Assembly: GCF_033297405.1 (NCBI RefSeq)
Contig: NW_026944220.1
Coordinates: 2,736,980 to 2,800,979, forward strand
Direction: 5' to 3'
Source of the DNA: Parathielavia appendiculata
Lineage: Eukaryota; Ascomycota; Sordariomycetes; Sordariales; Chaetomiaceae
DNA: 64,000 nt
The position numbers and the translations under genes were made by a program. The notes beneath the pieces were generated by a model that worked only from the letters and a program-made list of their open reading frames with translations, ran no database searches and was not told where the DNA came from. Position 1 is the stretch's first letter. Every line of letters starts with the position of its first letter. Positions 35,107 to 45,848 of the stretch are shown piece by piece.

Positions 35107-36705
35107 CTACTCAGAATCGCTTAAGCTATCTATTTCTCCAGCCTCCGAGCATGTCCTTGCATTATGGCCAGTCTTGCGGCAGATGCCACAGAGCCGTAAA
35201 CCCGTCCGACGCCTCTTTGATGGTCCTTCAATTTCCTCCTCAACGCGCTCTTCCTCGTCCACCATACCTTTCTCTGCCATTTTTTCCCTAGCTTGGCTTC
35301 CATTAATAGCCCCGCCATCTTGGAGACGCGTCCGTTTAGCTCTGCGGCGCTTGGAGAGTGCTTCGTTGGCCTCCTGAAGTGTCCGTACCTCGGCCTCCAA
35401 AAGGGTGATCGATGGGAAACTGCTTGCATTCCCTTCGAAAGCTGGTCAACAGCAGCTAAAATCGGAGTCGGAGAGCTTCNNNNNNNNNNNNNNNNNNNNN
35501 NNNNNNNNNNNNNNNNNNNNNNNNNNNNNNNNNNNNNNNNNNNNNNNNNNNNNNNNNNNNNNNNNNNNNNNNNNNNNNNNNNNNNNNNNNNNNNNNNNNN
35601 NNNNNNNNNNNNNNNNNNNNNNNNNNNNNNNNNNNNNNNNNNNNNNNNNNNNNNNNNNNNNNNNNNNNNNNNNNNNNNNNNNNNNNNNNNNNNNNNNNNN
35701 NNNNNNNNNNNNNNNNNNNNNNNNNNNNNNNNNNNNNNNNNNNNNNNNNNNNNNNNNNNNNNNNNNNNNNNNNNNNNNNNNNNNNNNNNNNNNNNNNNNN
35801 NNNNNNNNNNNNNNNNNNNNNNNNNNNNNNNNNNNNNNNNNNNNNNNNNNNNNNNNNNNNNNNNNNNNNNNNNNNNNNNNNNNNNNNNNNNNNNNNNNNN
35901 NNNNNNNNNNNNNNNNNNNNNNNNNNNNNNNNNNNNNNNNNNNNNNNNNNNNNNNNNNNNNNNNNNNNNNNNNNNNNNNNNNNNNNNNNNNNNNNNNNNN
36001 NNNNNNNNNNNNNNNNNNNNNNNNNNNNNNNNNNNNNNNNNNNNNNNNNNNNNNNNNNNNNNNNNNNNNNNNNNNNNNNNNNNNNNNNNNNNNNNNNNNN
36101 NNNNNNNNNNNNNNNNNNNNNNNNNNNNNNNNNNNNNNNNNNNNNNNNNNNNNNNNNNNNNNNNNNNNNNNNNNNNNNNNNNNNNNNNNNNNNNNNNNNN
36201 NNNNNNNNNNNNNNNNNNNNNNNNNNNNNNNNNNNNNNNNNNNNNNNNNNNNNNNNNNNNNNNNNNNNNNNNNNNNNNNNNNNNNNNNNNNNNNNNNNNN
36301 NNNNNNNNNNNNNNNNNNNNNNNNNNNNNNNNNNNNNNNNNNNNNNNNNNNNNNNNNNNNNNNNNNNNNNNNNNNNNNNNNNNNNNNNNNNNNNNNNNNN
36401 NNNNNNNNNNNNNNNNNNNNNNNNNNNNNNNNNNNNNNNNNNNNNNNNNNNNNNNNNNNCCGGGGCGAAAACCCTCGCGAATCTCGGTCGAGTATGTATT
36501 GAACAATCGCCTCCTCTTCGATCTTCGTCAAATTCGAACGGCCGTGATAGCTGTCGGACTTCGCGATCTTTCCCTTCATTCTATCTGCAATTGTCGACTT
36601 GGGGACATTGTATATCTCTGCGGCGCGTCGGATACTCAAGCGCGGTGTTGATCGAATCGCATTGATCGCGAGAAGAACTCGGTTTTCTGGGAAGCTGTCG
36701 GACAT
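35107..36705 (-). pseudogene. Pogo/Fot1-like transposase (gap and frameshift)
   Basis: DDE transposase that would cut and paste the surrounding element. The N-terminus (36705 down to 36460) has a psq-type helix-turn-helix, with RLSIRRAAEIYNVPKSTIAD and the TKIEEEAIVQYILDRDSRGF segment. The catalytic core is hidden in the gap. The C-terminus has the family's PILAAVDQLSKGMQAVSH segment in one frame, then LLEAEVRTLQEANEALSKRR, a basic stretch and a CCHC-like knuckle (CGICRKTGHNARTC) in another, so there is a 1-nt shift near 35402-35430. The pogo relic at about 39.8 kb shows the two segments belong to one reading frame. The stop is at 35107-35109. Inactive unless the shift is a sequence error. 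Confidence 0.85.
35480..36459. other. Assembly gap (980 N)
   Basis: A run of 980 unknown bases inside the transposon. It probably reflects failed assembly across a multi-copy element, which itself suggests other near-identical copies in the genome. Any open frame spanning it is meaningless in this region. Confidence 1.
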
Positions 36706-36804
36706 TGTTGTGGTAGAGAAAACGCGTGTTGAAGTTGGGTGGTTATGGTGGGGGAAAATGTGTCCGAGTCAATGGGGTGTCCGAGTCAATGGTGGATCAC
36801 GTTA

Positions 36805-37090
36805 TATCTTGTTAGTCCTTTCTTCCTTCTTCTTTTTGATCTCTTCTAACGTTATCTCTAATTATTGTTTTTCTGACTTTAGTCTTATTTCTCTTTAGTT
36901 GCTTCTTTCATTTTCTAGTAACGTTACTCTTATCTTTCTTGTATTCCTAATTATCTCTCTCTTCTTTCTCTCTGTCTTCTCTATCCTCTTTATCTTCCCC
37001 GTTTTTATCCTCTTTATCTTTCATTTCTTTTCCTGATCAATTTAGGGAGAGAAAAAGGGAGAAAGGAGGAGGAAAAGAGAGGATGAAATG
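36805..37090. repeat. Pyrimidine tract followed by purine tract
   Basis: Directly right of the transposon the plus strand is C/T-rich (about 36810-37040) and then switches to G/A-rich (about 37045-37090). It resembles the cores of the pyrimidine-core elements, and TTGTTAG at 36810 resembles the inner left end, but a full pair of ends is not visible. The transposon may have landed in an older copy. Confidence 0.45.
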
Positions 37091-39764
37091 AACTTGAGAG
37101 CCCCCGATAACCCCGTAGCCAGCACTGCCAGACAAACAATCGTGAGAACTGTGGGCTTTCCTATGCCCTGCTTTGACATCATCGGCACTACCAATTCCGC
37201 ATCCCCAGGTCATTGAACTGGGTATCTAGGCAGCAACTCGTGGTCCTTATGTTGGTGGCATAGCAGGCTGTGTGCAAAGCAAAGAACCATCGCAATTCCG
37301 GTCCCTGTGCTGTCACTCATCCTCCCATGCCCTCGCAGCAAAAGACACTACCGAAAGCCAAATCCACAACCTATGGATCTCGGAACGAATTCTCTGGCCT
37401 GGGGGTGCAATATTTGTAGTAGATCTCCAGGTCCCAGTGTTGCGTGACACCCAAAATGACGTTCCTAGCCCCTGTCCTCCCTTGATGGCTCGTTCCGAAC
37501 CTGACGTCAGCTTCAGAATCCCGGACACCCGTGCCTGACAAGAACCCAACGCTTCATCCCCCGAGATGTGTAATTGTCGAGCGAACCTTAAATCTTCGAT
37601 TGAAGCGACTGTGGGTGCGATGTGGAAATTCGGATCCTGGACCTGTTCCCATGCCTCGCGCATCACCCGAACCCGTACGTTTCGCTCCGTCAGCTCTGAT
37701 GTCACTCCGCGAATGGTCCGGTAGTCTCTCCAAGGACGATGCATGCCCACGTGATTTGTAGTATCAAACTTGAACAAGCAGATATCTGCTGGTATAATAC
37801 ACAGTTTCAAGAGCTCTTATTGATAACAGCGTTCATCAAGGTGCATTATCTCGTTTCAAAAGTTCTCTGCGACGCCTTCCTATTCACTTATACTTGCAAT
37901 GATGAGGCCGCTAAAGAAGAGGAAGGCCAGGATGAGTGCCAGGGTACGGTGGTGTCGTACAGCCCATGTCCACGTTCAAAGTTGGAATTATCACTTCGGA
38001 TCAACATGTCACCCTGAACTGCTAACGTTCGTAGCATCCACTAAGCCATGAATTCAAGCGGCATCTAGCCCCGGGGTATCTATCATTCACCCAACCAATA
38101 ACGCCACATCACGTTGCAGGGGAGGAGCTCGTCCCCGTCCGCAGGCTCCCCCTAAGTACCGGCCCGGTCGATCTTGGCGTGCCGCTCCTGGCAGCAGCGA
38201 CAGGCGGTGGCACGACGCGTGCTGGTTGTCATTTTGTCCCCGGAAAAAGAGGTGTGTCAATTCCTTGGTTTCTTGTCCCAAGAGTTTCTGCAGCTTTCTG
38301 GAAGTTCAAGCTTTTGACTTACCACTCGACGGCCCGATCCCGCTCGGCATCCCTCTTTTTGAGCTCATCGCCCGCGGGAACGGCGGCGGAGCGGCGGGAG
38401 GGCTTGGCCGCAGGGGCAGTGACCGACAAGTTCTCGGCCGAGGGCGAGGGCGTGGCGGCGACCGAAGGCGAGGTGGTCGGCGGCAGCGGCAAAACACACT
38501 GCCAGTATGGGAGCAGCGCCGGGTCTTGGTCTGGGGCGCCCGCCACTTCCTGATGCCCCCGCTGGCGGGCGACGGGGCGAGGGCAGTGTTGTGGGCGGTC
38601 TGGAGTCAAAAGTCAGCCGTTGATCTGCGAGACTGCAGCTGAAGAGTGTACTGACGGTAGGCGGACGGCTTGGCAGTCGCATTCTCTTCTTCTGACCTTG
38701 GGACGCGGGGCTGGCGATTCTTGGGTGGTTCTCCTAAGACGCGGTCAGCAGCCGTTTTTCTCGTGTTGTGTGATGTTCATTGCTACACGAAACGGAGCGT
38801 CATGGTAAGGAATACTTACTTCCCGGCGTGACAGCCGGGCGGACGGCAAGAGCCTTTTGGTCGAGACGGAAAAGAAGAGAGACAGACAGCGAAGTATGTC
38901 TTCCAAGCTTTGTTGGTGGTGTATATAGGCTGACTGTGAGTGATTCCCATCAACGAAGCGGGTTTTTGTTTTGTGAGTATGATAGGTTTATTGTTTGATG
39001 GGAGGGAGAGAGTGTTGGACTGCTCCTGGAGGAAGGAGGACTTTATAACTCAAGCCTGGAAGTAAAACAACGCACCATCAGCCTGGTGCCGCATGCAACA
39101 GGCCATGCTCGTGAAGGCCTTAATCGGGAGATGACGATATAGCGTGGCCATATGCCGACTGATCCAAGCGTCAAGCTGCATCCCGAAGCCTGTCCCGAAG
39201 ATGGATGCCAGATATGATGGCAGCATGCGCCGAGCAAAGGGGAGGCCCGCCTCGTGCTGTGGCTTAAGGTTCGTCGCAGACATGGGTCTAGAGACTAGGA
39301 GCTGCTTGTCGACTAGACGGCCGCATATTCCGCTGCACATGCTGCCCTGGGTTTTCTCCGCCCCATGACCTGGAACTACCGCTTAACGTAGCCATGACAT
39401 ATCTCTCTTCTGCAGATGGTTGGAGTCACGCATCCTCGCAGGGAAACGGCCAGAATCAAATGCATATAACGAACTAGGCGCTTTGACTGGAAAAGGATTG
39501 TGACCTATTTCTTATTTGTCTGTTGATTGTCCTATTCTATTGCAAGATATTCCTTGCTGTTTCCTTTTTCGGTTTAGGCAACTTGATTTGATACTGTGGA
39601 CGTTCCCTGAGGCAGTTGCAAGATCGGGAAGACACGATTTCAAACGTCCAGACATTCATCCTTCACGTATCTCAAATTTCAATCCAGCACAAGGACCTAT
39701 AACATCGTAACTGCTAATTACCAGTCCAGCCACTCCGTTGTTCCCTCCCTTCACTTCACCAAGG
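37091..39764. other. Intergenic region, possible small broken gene on minus strand
   Basis: No gene is recognised with confidence. On the minus strand between about 39000 and 38090 there are splice-like signals (GTAAGT near 38818, TTAG near 38735, GTAAGTC near 38320) and a readable stretch, PAAKPSRRSAAVPAGDELKK..DRAVEW, followed further on by TACRCCQERHAKIDR, which recalls a zinc-binding cluster. I could not assemble an intact protein. A 96-residue minus-strand frame at 39050-39340 is also unassigned. Confidence 0.3.
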
Positions 39765-40952
39765 CAAAATGCTTAAGGCTTCGTTAGCCTTGCGAAGTGA
39801 AGCTTTCTCTACACGAAGGAGAGCCACGTGGTGCATCACAGCCGTTGTACTCTTAACAAGCTGGTCTACCGCAGCCAACATTGAAATCGGGGAGCTATTT
39901 TAATGGTTTGCAATGCGAGTCTTGATGAGCGTTGATTGTAAGTTGGCTTCTTAGGTGTTTTGTGATGTTTGGAACACCCAAGCTTGTAGAGTGCCGGGCC
40001 GTAAGGTCAAGGGTGTTAACGTACGAAGCTTCATCTCTAGGCTTGCAAAGCACCCTCTCTGGATTGTACGGCATAAGGCCAGCACCTGCAAAGCCACCCC
40101 GTATATTCTTCTCTGTCACAGAGGCAAAGAATGCCTCGCGGAGGGCACAGAGGAACTTAAGCTTGCTTACATGGTTGATATACATATGCATCAAGTCTTC
40201 GATCTGGCGACCATAAACCTGCTTTAGCGGCCCAAAGCAGCTAACATCCAGTGGCTGGAGGCAGTGGGAAGAATATAGAGGTATATAGTGCGTAATGATG
40301 TTGTTCTCTTACCAGTAGCGCTCGAATTCGGTAGAGTGGTAGCTTTCGTGGCTGTTGAGGATCAACAACCAGAATTGCCCTTTGTTTGGCTATAATGTTC
40401 CGTACAAGCGCGAACCACTCAGCCATGACCTTTGAAACTTCGCACTTTGCCCTATAATAGTCATATCTACGTCTAAAACGCGTATAGAGCTGTGGCTGGC
40501 GCTCGACGAAGTGGTATGCCCAGAGCTTGCCAACAGACGGCGCATCGCATACGCGTAGCAGTTGGTTGGCCATATCTTCCATACCACGAAATCTTGGTGG
40601 AAAAGCTCGCGCAGATAACTCAACAAATTATTGAACAATGGCATCCTCCTCTGATTGAGTGAGCTTCCTCGAATTGGGCGTGGTGTCGGGTCGTGCAGGC
40701 TTGCCAGCGCGTCGTCGCGAAAGCGTCATACGATCAATGTTGTAGATCTTAGCAGCGGCCCGTACACTTAGATTTTCGTCATTTTGAAGAGCTTCAAGGG
40801 CCAAGTTTACCCTACTTTCGTATGAGGTGGCAGGCATGGTTTGTTGTTGTCGAGTGGTATATTGTAGGTGGAGGGTCGCGTCGCGTCGAAAAGTGGCTCA
40901 CCCGCTTATATGACTCACTCGCTTATATGGCTCACTCGATTATGATGTACGT
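39765..40952 (-). pseudogene. Pogo-like transposon relic
   Basis: Minus-strand remains of a second pogo-type transposase. It starts at 40837 (MPATSYESRVNLALEAL, with psq-like VRAAAKIYNIDRMTLSRRR) and meets an in-frame stop at 40628. It continues with the CENPB-type GKLWAYHFVERQPQLYTRF segment and then jumps over the catalytic first aspartate (deletion after NIIAK). The second-aspartate block is LLILNSHES with Asn in place of Asp. Then come SSHCLQPLDVSCFGPLK, the SVTEKNIRGGFAGAGLMPYNP segment and AAVDQLVKSTTAVMHHVALL. The right end (TIR with repeated CGAGTGAGCCATATAAG, TA at 40953-40954) survives; the left end is lost. Clearly dead. Confidence 0.88.
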
Positions 40953-41482
40953 TACTTCACATTATGCTCTTTCCTTAAACTATCTATCGTTTTACCTCCC
41001 CAATAATAGTAGGTACTCAACGAGTTTGGGTAGTCTCCTGTGCACTTCGGAATAAAGTTGGAACTAGACGACGGGGCTGTAGCTTCGTTGTAATAAGGTC
41101 CCAGATGGCGAGCATGCAAGACGCCGCAGCGCTCTGGCCCGCCAAAACCATCATGATGCATGCTCCGTCTTTAAAGTCACTGTAACAACCTTCCAACTCC
41201 CAATAGCTAGCCATCATTCAAATGCTCAACAACGCCGCGTTCAGCCCATTCATTACCTTATCCCAGATGAAAAGGCCCAGTCCCAGATTCTCTCCATGTA
41301 CTCATATTCGTCATACCATCCGCCCGACTCCTCTCAAAGACTCACCCAGAATTATATGCCACCGTGGACATTTCCCAACATCCCCATCAACGGAATCGAC
41401 CTCATTGCCACAAGCCACAGCCTGAAGTAGGTACTACCTGCTACAACGAGTACGATCCCATCCACATGGTAGGTACGGTTGC
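40953..41482. other. Intergenic, nothing recognised
   Basis: Between the transposon relic and the cullin-3 stop codon. It should contain the cullin-3 3' UTR. Short overlapping frames only. Confidence 0.5.
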
Positions 41483-44179
41483 TCACGCCAGATAGCGATA
41501 CGCAGCCATCTCACCTTCAATCCGCTCTAAGTACTCCCTCACCAGCAGATCCTCGATGCGCTTCTTGATCATGGAGATCTCGGGCTTGAACCGCCCGGCC
41601 AGCTGGCCAATGACCTCGGTGGTGAGCTGAGTATGCGTGAGCTCTTTGCGTTGCCTGCCATGCGCAAAAGGTTAGCATATTTCCCAGCGACCGAGAAAAC
41701 CAGGAGAGGACTGACTTCATGATGCGCACAATAGCCGCATCCACCACGTGCGCCCGCGTCTGGTCATTTTTTCGCTCCGTCTCCTTGCGCTCCTCGTTGT
41801 CCTCCACCTTGGACGCGCTGCTAATGACGGGCGCTTTGATCTTGATGGTCTTGCTGACGAACTGGGCGTTGAAGGCAAACCGGTCTGTCGGCTTGACGTT
41901 TTTAGACATGGGCTCCTTGGCGAGCACCCGCGACTTGGGCGGGATCGAGAGCGAGCCCAGCGTACGGATCAGGTCTTGCGCCGGGATGTTGGTCTTGGCC
42001 TGGATCTCCTCAAACGAAAGGCTCTCGCCGTCGGCGAGGCTGTTGAAGAGCTCGAGCACGATCATCCCGTAGGTGGACACGTTGAGCTCGTACCGCCGCT
42101 CCTTGCTCAGCGGGCCGCTCTCTTTGCCGGTAACCTTGGGAAACACGCATTTGATGTCTGCGCTGCCCGCCGAGGCAACCCAGGTAAGTACTCTGCCGCT
42201 GCGGTCTTTGAGGTAGTATTTGAAGAAACTCTCCTGGAGACGCTTGATCGCCGGAGGGAATGTGCATTCCGCTCTACCACCGTCTTCCTGAGATGCGCTG
42301 CGGCCCATGACTTCGGGTGGCCAATTGTTGGTGGTGAGGACGTGTATGCCGAGGTCGATGTTCGTGGTATCGGCATCGCCGAGGTTTCGGACGTGGTCGC
42401 GGTAGTTTTCGGACAGGTCCTTTGACAGCTCCATGTCTTTGAACATGCCCTCGAACTTGGTCGTGAAGTGATTGCCCAGCTCGGCCTTCATCCTGCGGAC
42501 CAGCTCCTTCTCAATGTGCATCTCGGATTTGTTATGTAGCAACCTCCGGGCAAGGTGCTTCTGATAGTACCGCTCAAACATGTCGCGGTCCGCAAGATAC
42601 CTGAGGAGAACAATGGCCTTCTGTAGCATGACCTCTACGTCCTCGTCGGATTTTCCCTTGAGGCCGCGCTTGAGACTGTCGTCAATGAAGAGTGACACGA
42701 ATTCCGAGCTCCTGTGGAACATGTTGATGAAATCGGAAAAGCTCTTCGTGACAGCAGACTGGAGAACTAGGTCTTCGTTGAAGCACATCTTGGAGAGATT
42801 GTCGAACTTGTCCTTCAACTGCAAGACGTCGTCAACCCACTTGATTGCTGCTGCTGTTTGTTGCGCTGCTGCGCTCAGCGGCTGGGCCTTGGTCTTCTCC
42901 CCAGCTTCGGCTGCATCCTCCACCTCAGCGCCAGCACCTGGAGCGGAGAAGTCTGTGTGTTTGAGTGTTTGCTCAATCTCGAGGCCGAGGTCCATGACTC
43001 TGCTCTGAAGTATATTTTTGAGAGCATTCTTTGTCTTATCGACCCTGGAGACGAGCTGGTAGAGGATCGAGAGGTCTTCGTACCGGTCGTTGTCCACCAT
43101 GCTCTTCATGCCGGTGCCCTCCATGGCAAGAAAGTCATTCAATTTTGCCACAATCAGCTCCAGCTCGACGACTTTGGCGATCTTGTCTGTCGTGAGGATA
43201 GATAGTGACGTCTCGCAGCGATCCTGTTCTTCTTGAAGCCGGCGCTGGGTGTGACGCAGCCAAGTGCTAGCGCTGCCCTCACGGAGCAGCTTCTCGCACT
43301 CGTTTTTGTAGAAGCTCTGACTTGCGGTCAGAAACCTTGGCTCGAAGACGGTCAAATAGAGCTTCGCATTCTCCTGCTCTTCGTCCGTTTCGTACAGAGC
43401 CTCGAGCATAGACGTTAATTGGCGAAGAAGATTCCGGTCGATGATGTCGCCGTCTCTCTCCATGTTGATCAGGTCGAGGATGACGGCATTGACGAGATCG
43501 AATATGACGAAGGGCTGGTCTAGCTGCTCCGAGACACCGCCCACATTGTTGCGCAGGATGTGGTCGCGGAACAGGCCTATGGTGGCGGCAAATATGGAAG
43601 GTTGCCGCGCTTCGGAGACGTACGATCGCTCGAGGTACATGAGGATGTCGGCGACCATGTTCATGGACATGTTATGGTCCTCCCATGTGTCACGAATGCC
43701 CCTGAGAAATCTCTCGCCTGTTTCGCGCCGTTCGTGCGCGCTCAAACCCGGCATCTGCAGCAGCGCAACGCTGACGAGGTTACTAGACACGAGTTCTGCG
43801 ATGGGCGGCAAAACATGATTGCGGAACCATTCTTCCTCGAATTCCTTAACTCTGTCGTAGAGGAGTTGGCCTTTCTTCCGAAGGACGATCTTGTACGAGG
43901 CTCGGTAGAGGTTCTCGAACGACAGCCGGCTGGCGTTCTTGTTGTGGATGTCGGTAAGGGCGCCTTTGAGGATGTCCCAGCATGGCTCGAATTCGCTCGT
44001 TTCCTTGTTCAAAATGGGCTGCGAAAGTTAGAACCGCTCGTTTCGCCATTCATGGAGGCCAATGAGAAGGATCGCTGACAAGGGCGGTCGTGCAATCGCA
44101 CTGAAAATGGGAGATTTTTGCGCGCATACTCAGTACCTACCCTTCGGACTGGCCGAATCTTGTTTGGTCTAGAAGCCAT
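41483..44179 (-). CDS. CUL3: Cullin-3
   Basis: Scaffold of CRL3 ubiquitin ligases; binds BTB adaptors at its N-terminus and the RING protein Rbx1 at its C-terminus. Model: complement(join(41483..41654,41716..44018,44141..44179)), 837 aa. Exon 1 codes only 13 residues (MASRPNKIRPVRR) and joins to PILNKETSEFE. The N-terminal cullin repeats include LSFENLYRASYKIVLRKKG. The cullin homology domain includes RYLADRDMFERYYQKHLARR, LLHNKSE and YGMIVLELFN. The winged-helix end has the neddylation lysine in IVRIMK (about Lys781, at the last exon junction) and the terminal YRYLA. An Ala/Glu-rich insert at about 350-400 is larger than in animal Cul3. Start context and the basic N-terminus support the ATG chosen. 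Divergent from ZIM17. Confidence 0.96.
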
Positions 44180-44880
44180 TGCGGCGATGTGGTTTGTCGA
44201 TGGTGTCCAAGAATACGGTTCGAGTCGATCCGGGCTCCGGGTGCCGGTTAGATGCCGGAGGAGTCCAATGTTTGAGCCCGGGACTTGAGTGGTATGGATT
44301 CTGCGATAGCCGGCCAAGCAAGTGGTGGCTACCAGCCTTCCGTGGTCGGCAAAGTGATATCTGAAGAGAAAGGCAAAATGGAACCGAGGAAACCGATAGG
44401 ACGGGGATGGAGGGCGGCTCTGCGATCAGACTGAAAGGTGCCAAAGAATCCAGTAGGCCTAGCGCATTGCCATCTTTGTTTGCTTGGGAGGTAGCTGTTT
44501 GTAGAGTCGGAGGCGGCGCACAAACAATCCGTTGCACAGGACCGACAACCCTGACACGAAGCGCAGGTGTAAGAGTGCCGGTGCACTACTTTCGAAGTTC
44601 AGTGTCTCAGGATGAGTGCAGGCAATCAACTGTATGAGAGGTCCATGGAGCTTCCGTAAATCTTTCCCACTCAGATTGCCCCTCCAAGAGTCCAAGCGGA
44701 TCGAGCTTCCAGTTGTTGTGGACCCCTTAGATTATCGATAAGAACTTTGTCAAGGCCGCCACGGCGAATGCCGAGTTCTGCCAACGTCGGGCTTGTTCTC
44801 CGGCCATTGAATCACAACACAACCCGACGATCAATCCCCCTTCCTGTTTCTTCGAACGCTCCTAAGAAGTCAACCCGACC
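44180..44880. promoter_or_regulatory. Shared divergent promoter, CUL3 / ZIM17
   Basis: 701 bp separate the start codons of CUL3 (-) and ZIM17 (+) and must hold both promoters. No TATA box is evident. Just upstream of ZIM17 the sequence is C- and A-rich, as in many fungal leaders. Confidence 0.55.
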
Positions 44881-45606
44881 ATGGTGTCCAAGCGTGCCAT
44901 TTCATCTGTACCAGGTCTATTCAGGCTGGTCTCACCAGCGCCGGCTCGCACGTTATCTCCATCGAGACGCAACGTCTCCGTCGCCGTCTTCCTCCCGTCC
45001 ATCACCGTCCGCCTCGCCCACAGCATCCCCCGACCACGCAACCCCTCCCCGTTCACACAACAGCAACAGCAATCTACTAGCACAACAACAACGACAACAA
45101 CAACAACAACAAGCCCACCTTCCTCTGAAACATCAACCTCAACCCAGACCTCCTCCATCGAACCAAGCCAAGCAAGCCAACGAACCAACAACAACAACCC
45201 GCGCAACATCATCCAGAAGCCCCACTACGAACTAACCTTCACCTGCCGGCCCTGCGGTACCCGCTCGCGACACCGCGTCTCCAAGCAAGGCTACCACCAC
45301 GGCACGGTGCTCATTGCCTGCCCCTCCTGCCGCAGCCGGCACGTCATCGCCGACCATCTGCGCGTGTTCGGGGACAAGGCTATGACGGTCGAGGACCTGC
45401 TCCGCGAGCGCGGGGAGCAGATCAAGCGGGGCTCGCTCGGGGTGGAAGGGGATGTCGAGTTCTGGGAGGATGGGACGACCACCGTGCGTGAGCCGTGGGT
45501 TGAGAAGGAGAAGCAGGCGGGGGAGAGCGAGGCGGAAGAGGACCTGCCGCCTGGTGCGACGTTCAAGAGCGTTAAGCGGGGGAGTAAGAAGGGGGAAGAT
45601 GCATAG
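44881..45606 (+). CDS. ZIM17: Mitochondrial DNL-type zinc finger protein Zim17/Tim15
   Basis: Matrix partner that keeps mitochondrial Hsp70 (Ssc1) soluble and supports protein import. Single exon, 241 aa. The N-terminus is a basic presequence (MVSKRAISSVPGLFRLVSPA). A low-complexity linker follows, with a Gln run and a run of ten Thr (about residues 60-100, mostly CAA/ACA/ACG codons). The DNL zinc-finger domain starts YELTFTCRPCGTRS and includes the second pair in LIACPSCRSRHVIADHLRVFGD; the four cysteines are all present. The C-terminus is acidic and Lys-rich. The Gln/Thr linker is unusual for the family and is a site prone to repeat-length change. Convergent with UTP20, only 242 bp from its stop. 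Confidence 0.95.
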   Translation: MVSKRAISSVPGLFRLVSPAPARTLSPSRRNVSVAVFLPSITVRLAHSIPRPRNPSPFTQQQQQSTSTTTTTTTTTTSPPSSETSTSTQTSSIEPSQASQRTNNNNPRNIIQKPHYELTFTCRPCGTRSRHRVSKQGYHHGTVLIACPSCRSRHVIADHLRVFGDKAMTVEDLLRERGEQIKRGSLGVEGDVEFWEDGTTTVREPWVEKEKQAGESEAEEDLPPGATFKSVKRGSKKGEDA

Positions 45607-45848
45607 ATGGTGTTTGGGGAGGGACAAGGAAATATGGAGGATGGATGATAGAGGATGCGATAGACAAGGAGAATGTGGGGAGGATGTGAGATGTACGATT
45701 GGATAGATCTGATGGCGCCGTTGGCATACCCGGGAGAACACCCATTCCTCTCATGAATATGTACCAATATTCTGTCTCATACCATATATCTGTAGACTAG
45801 ACCACCCGCACAAGCAAATCAGATTTCACCCACCCAGCCCATTTGCAC

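Larger units (their letters stand above)
34999..36802 (-). mobile_element. Pogo/Fot1-like DNA transposon with intact ends
   Basis: TA-flanked element (34997-34998 and 36803-36804) of nominal length 1.8 kb with 50-bp terminal inverted repeats (34999-35048 and 36753-36802) that differ at one base. Each end contains two copies of the motif GACTCGGACAC / GAGTCGGACAC, likely the transposase binding sites. It encodes a transposase on the minus strand. 980 bases of the middle are unknown. Confidence 0.92.

Noticed and set aside
35130..36705. Four long open frames of 365-458 codons in the 35-36.7 kb region
   Set aside because: Most of their length is the run of N; only the transposase ends are real evidence.
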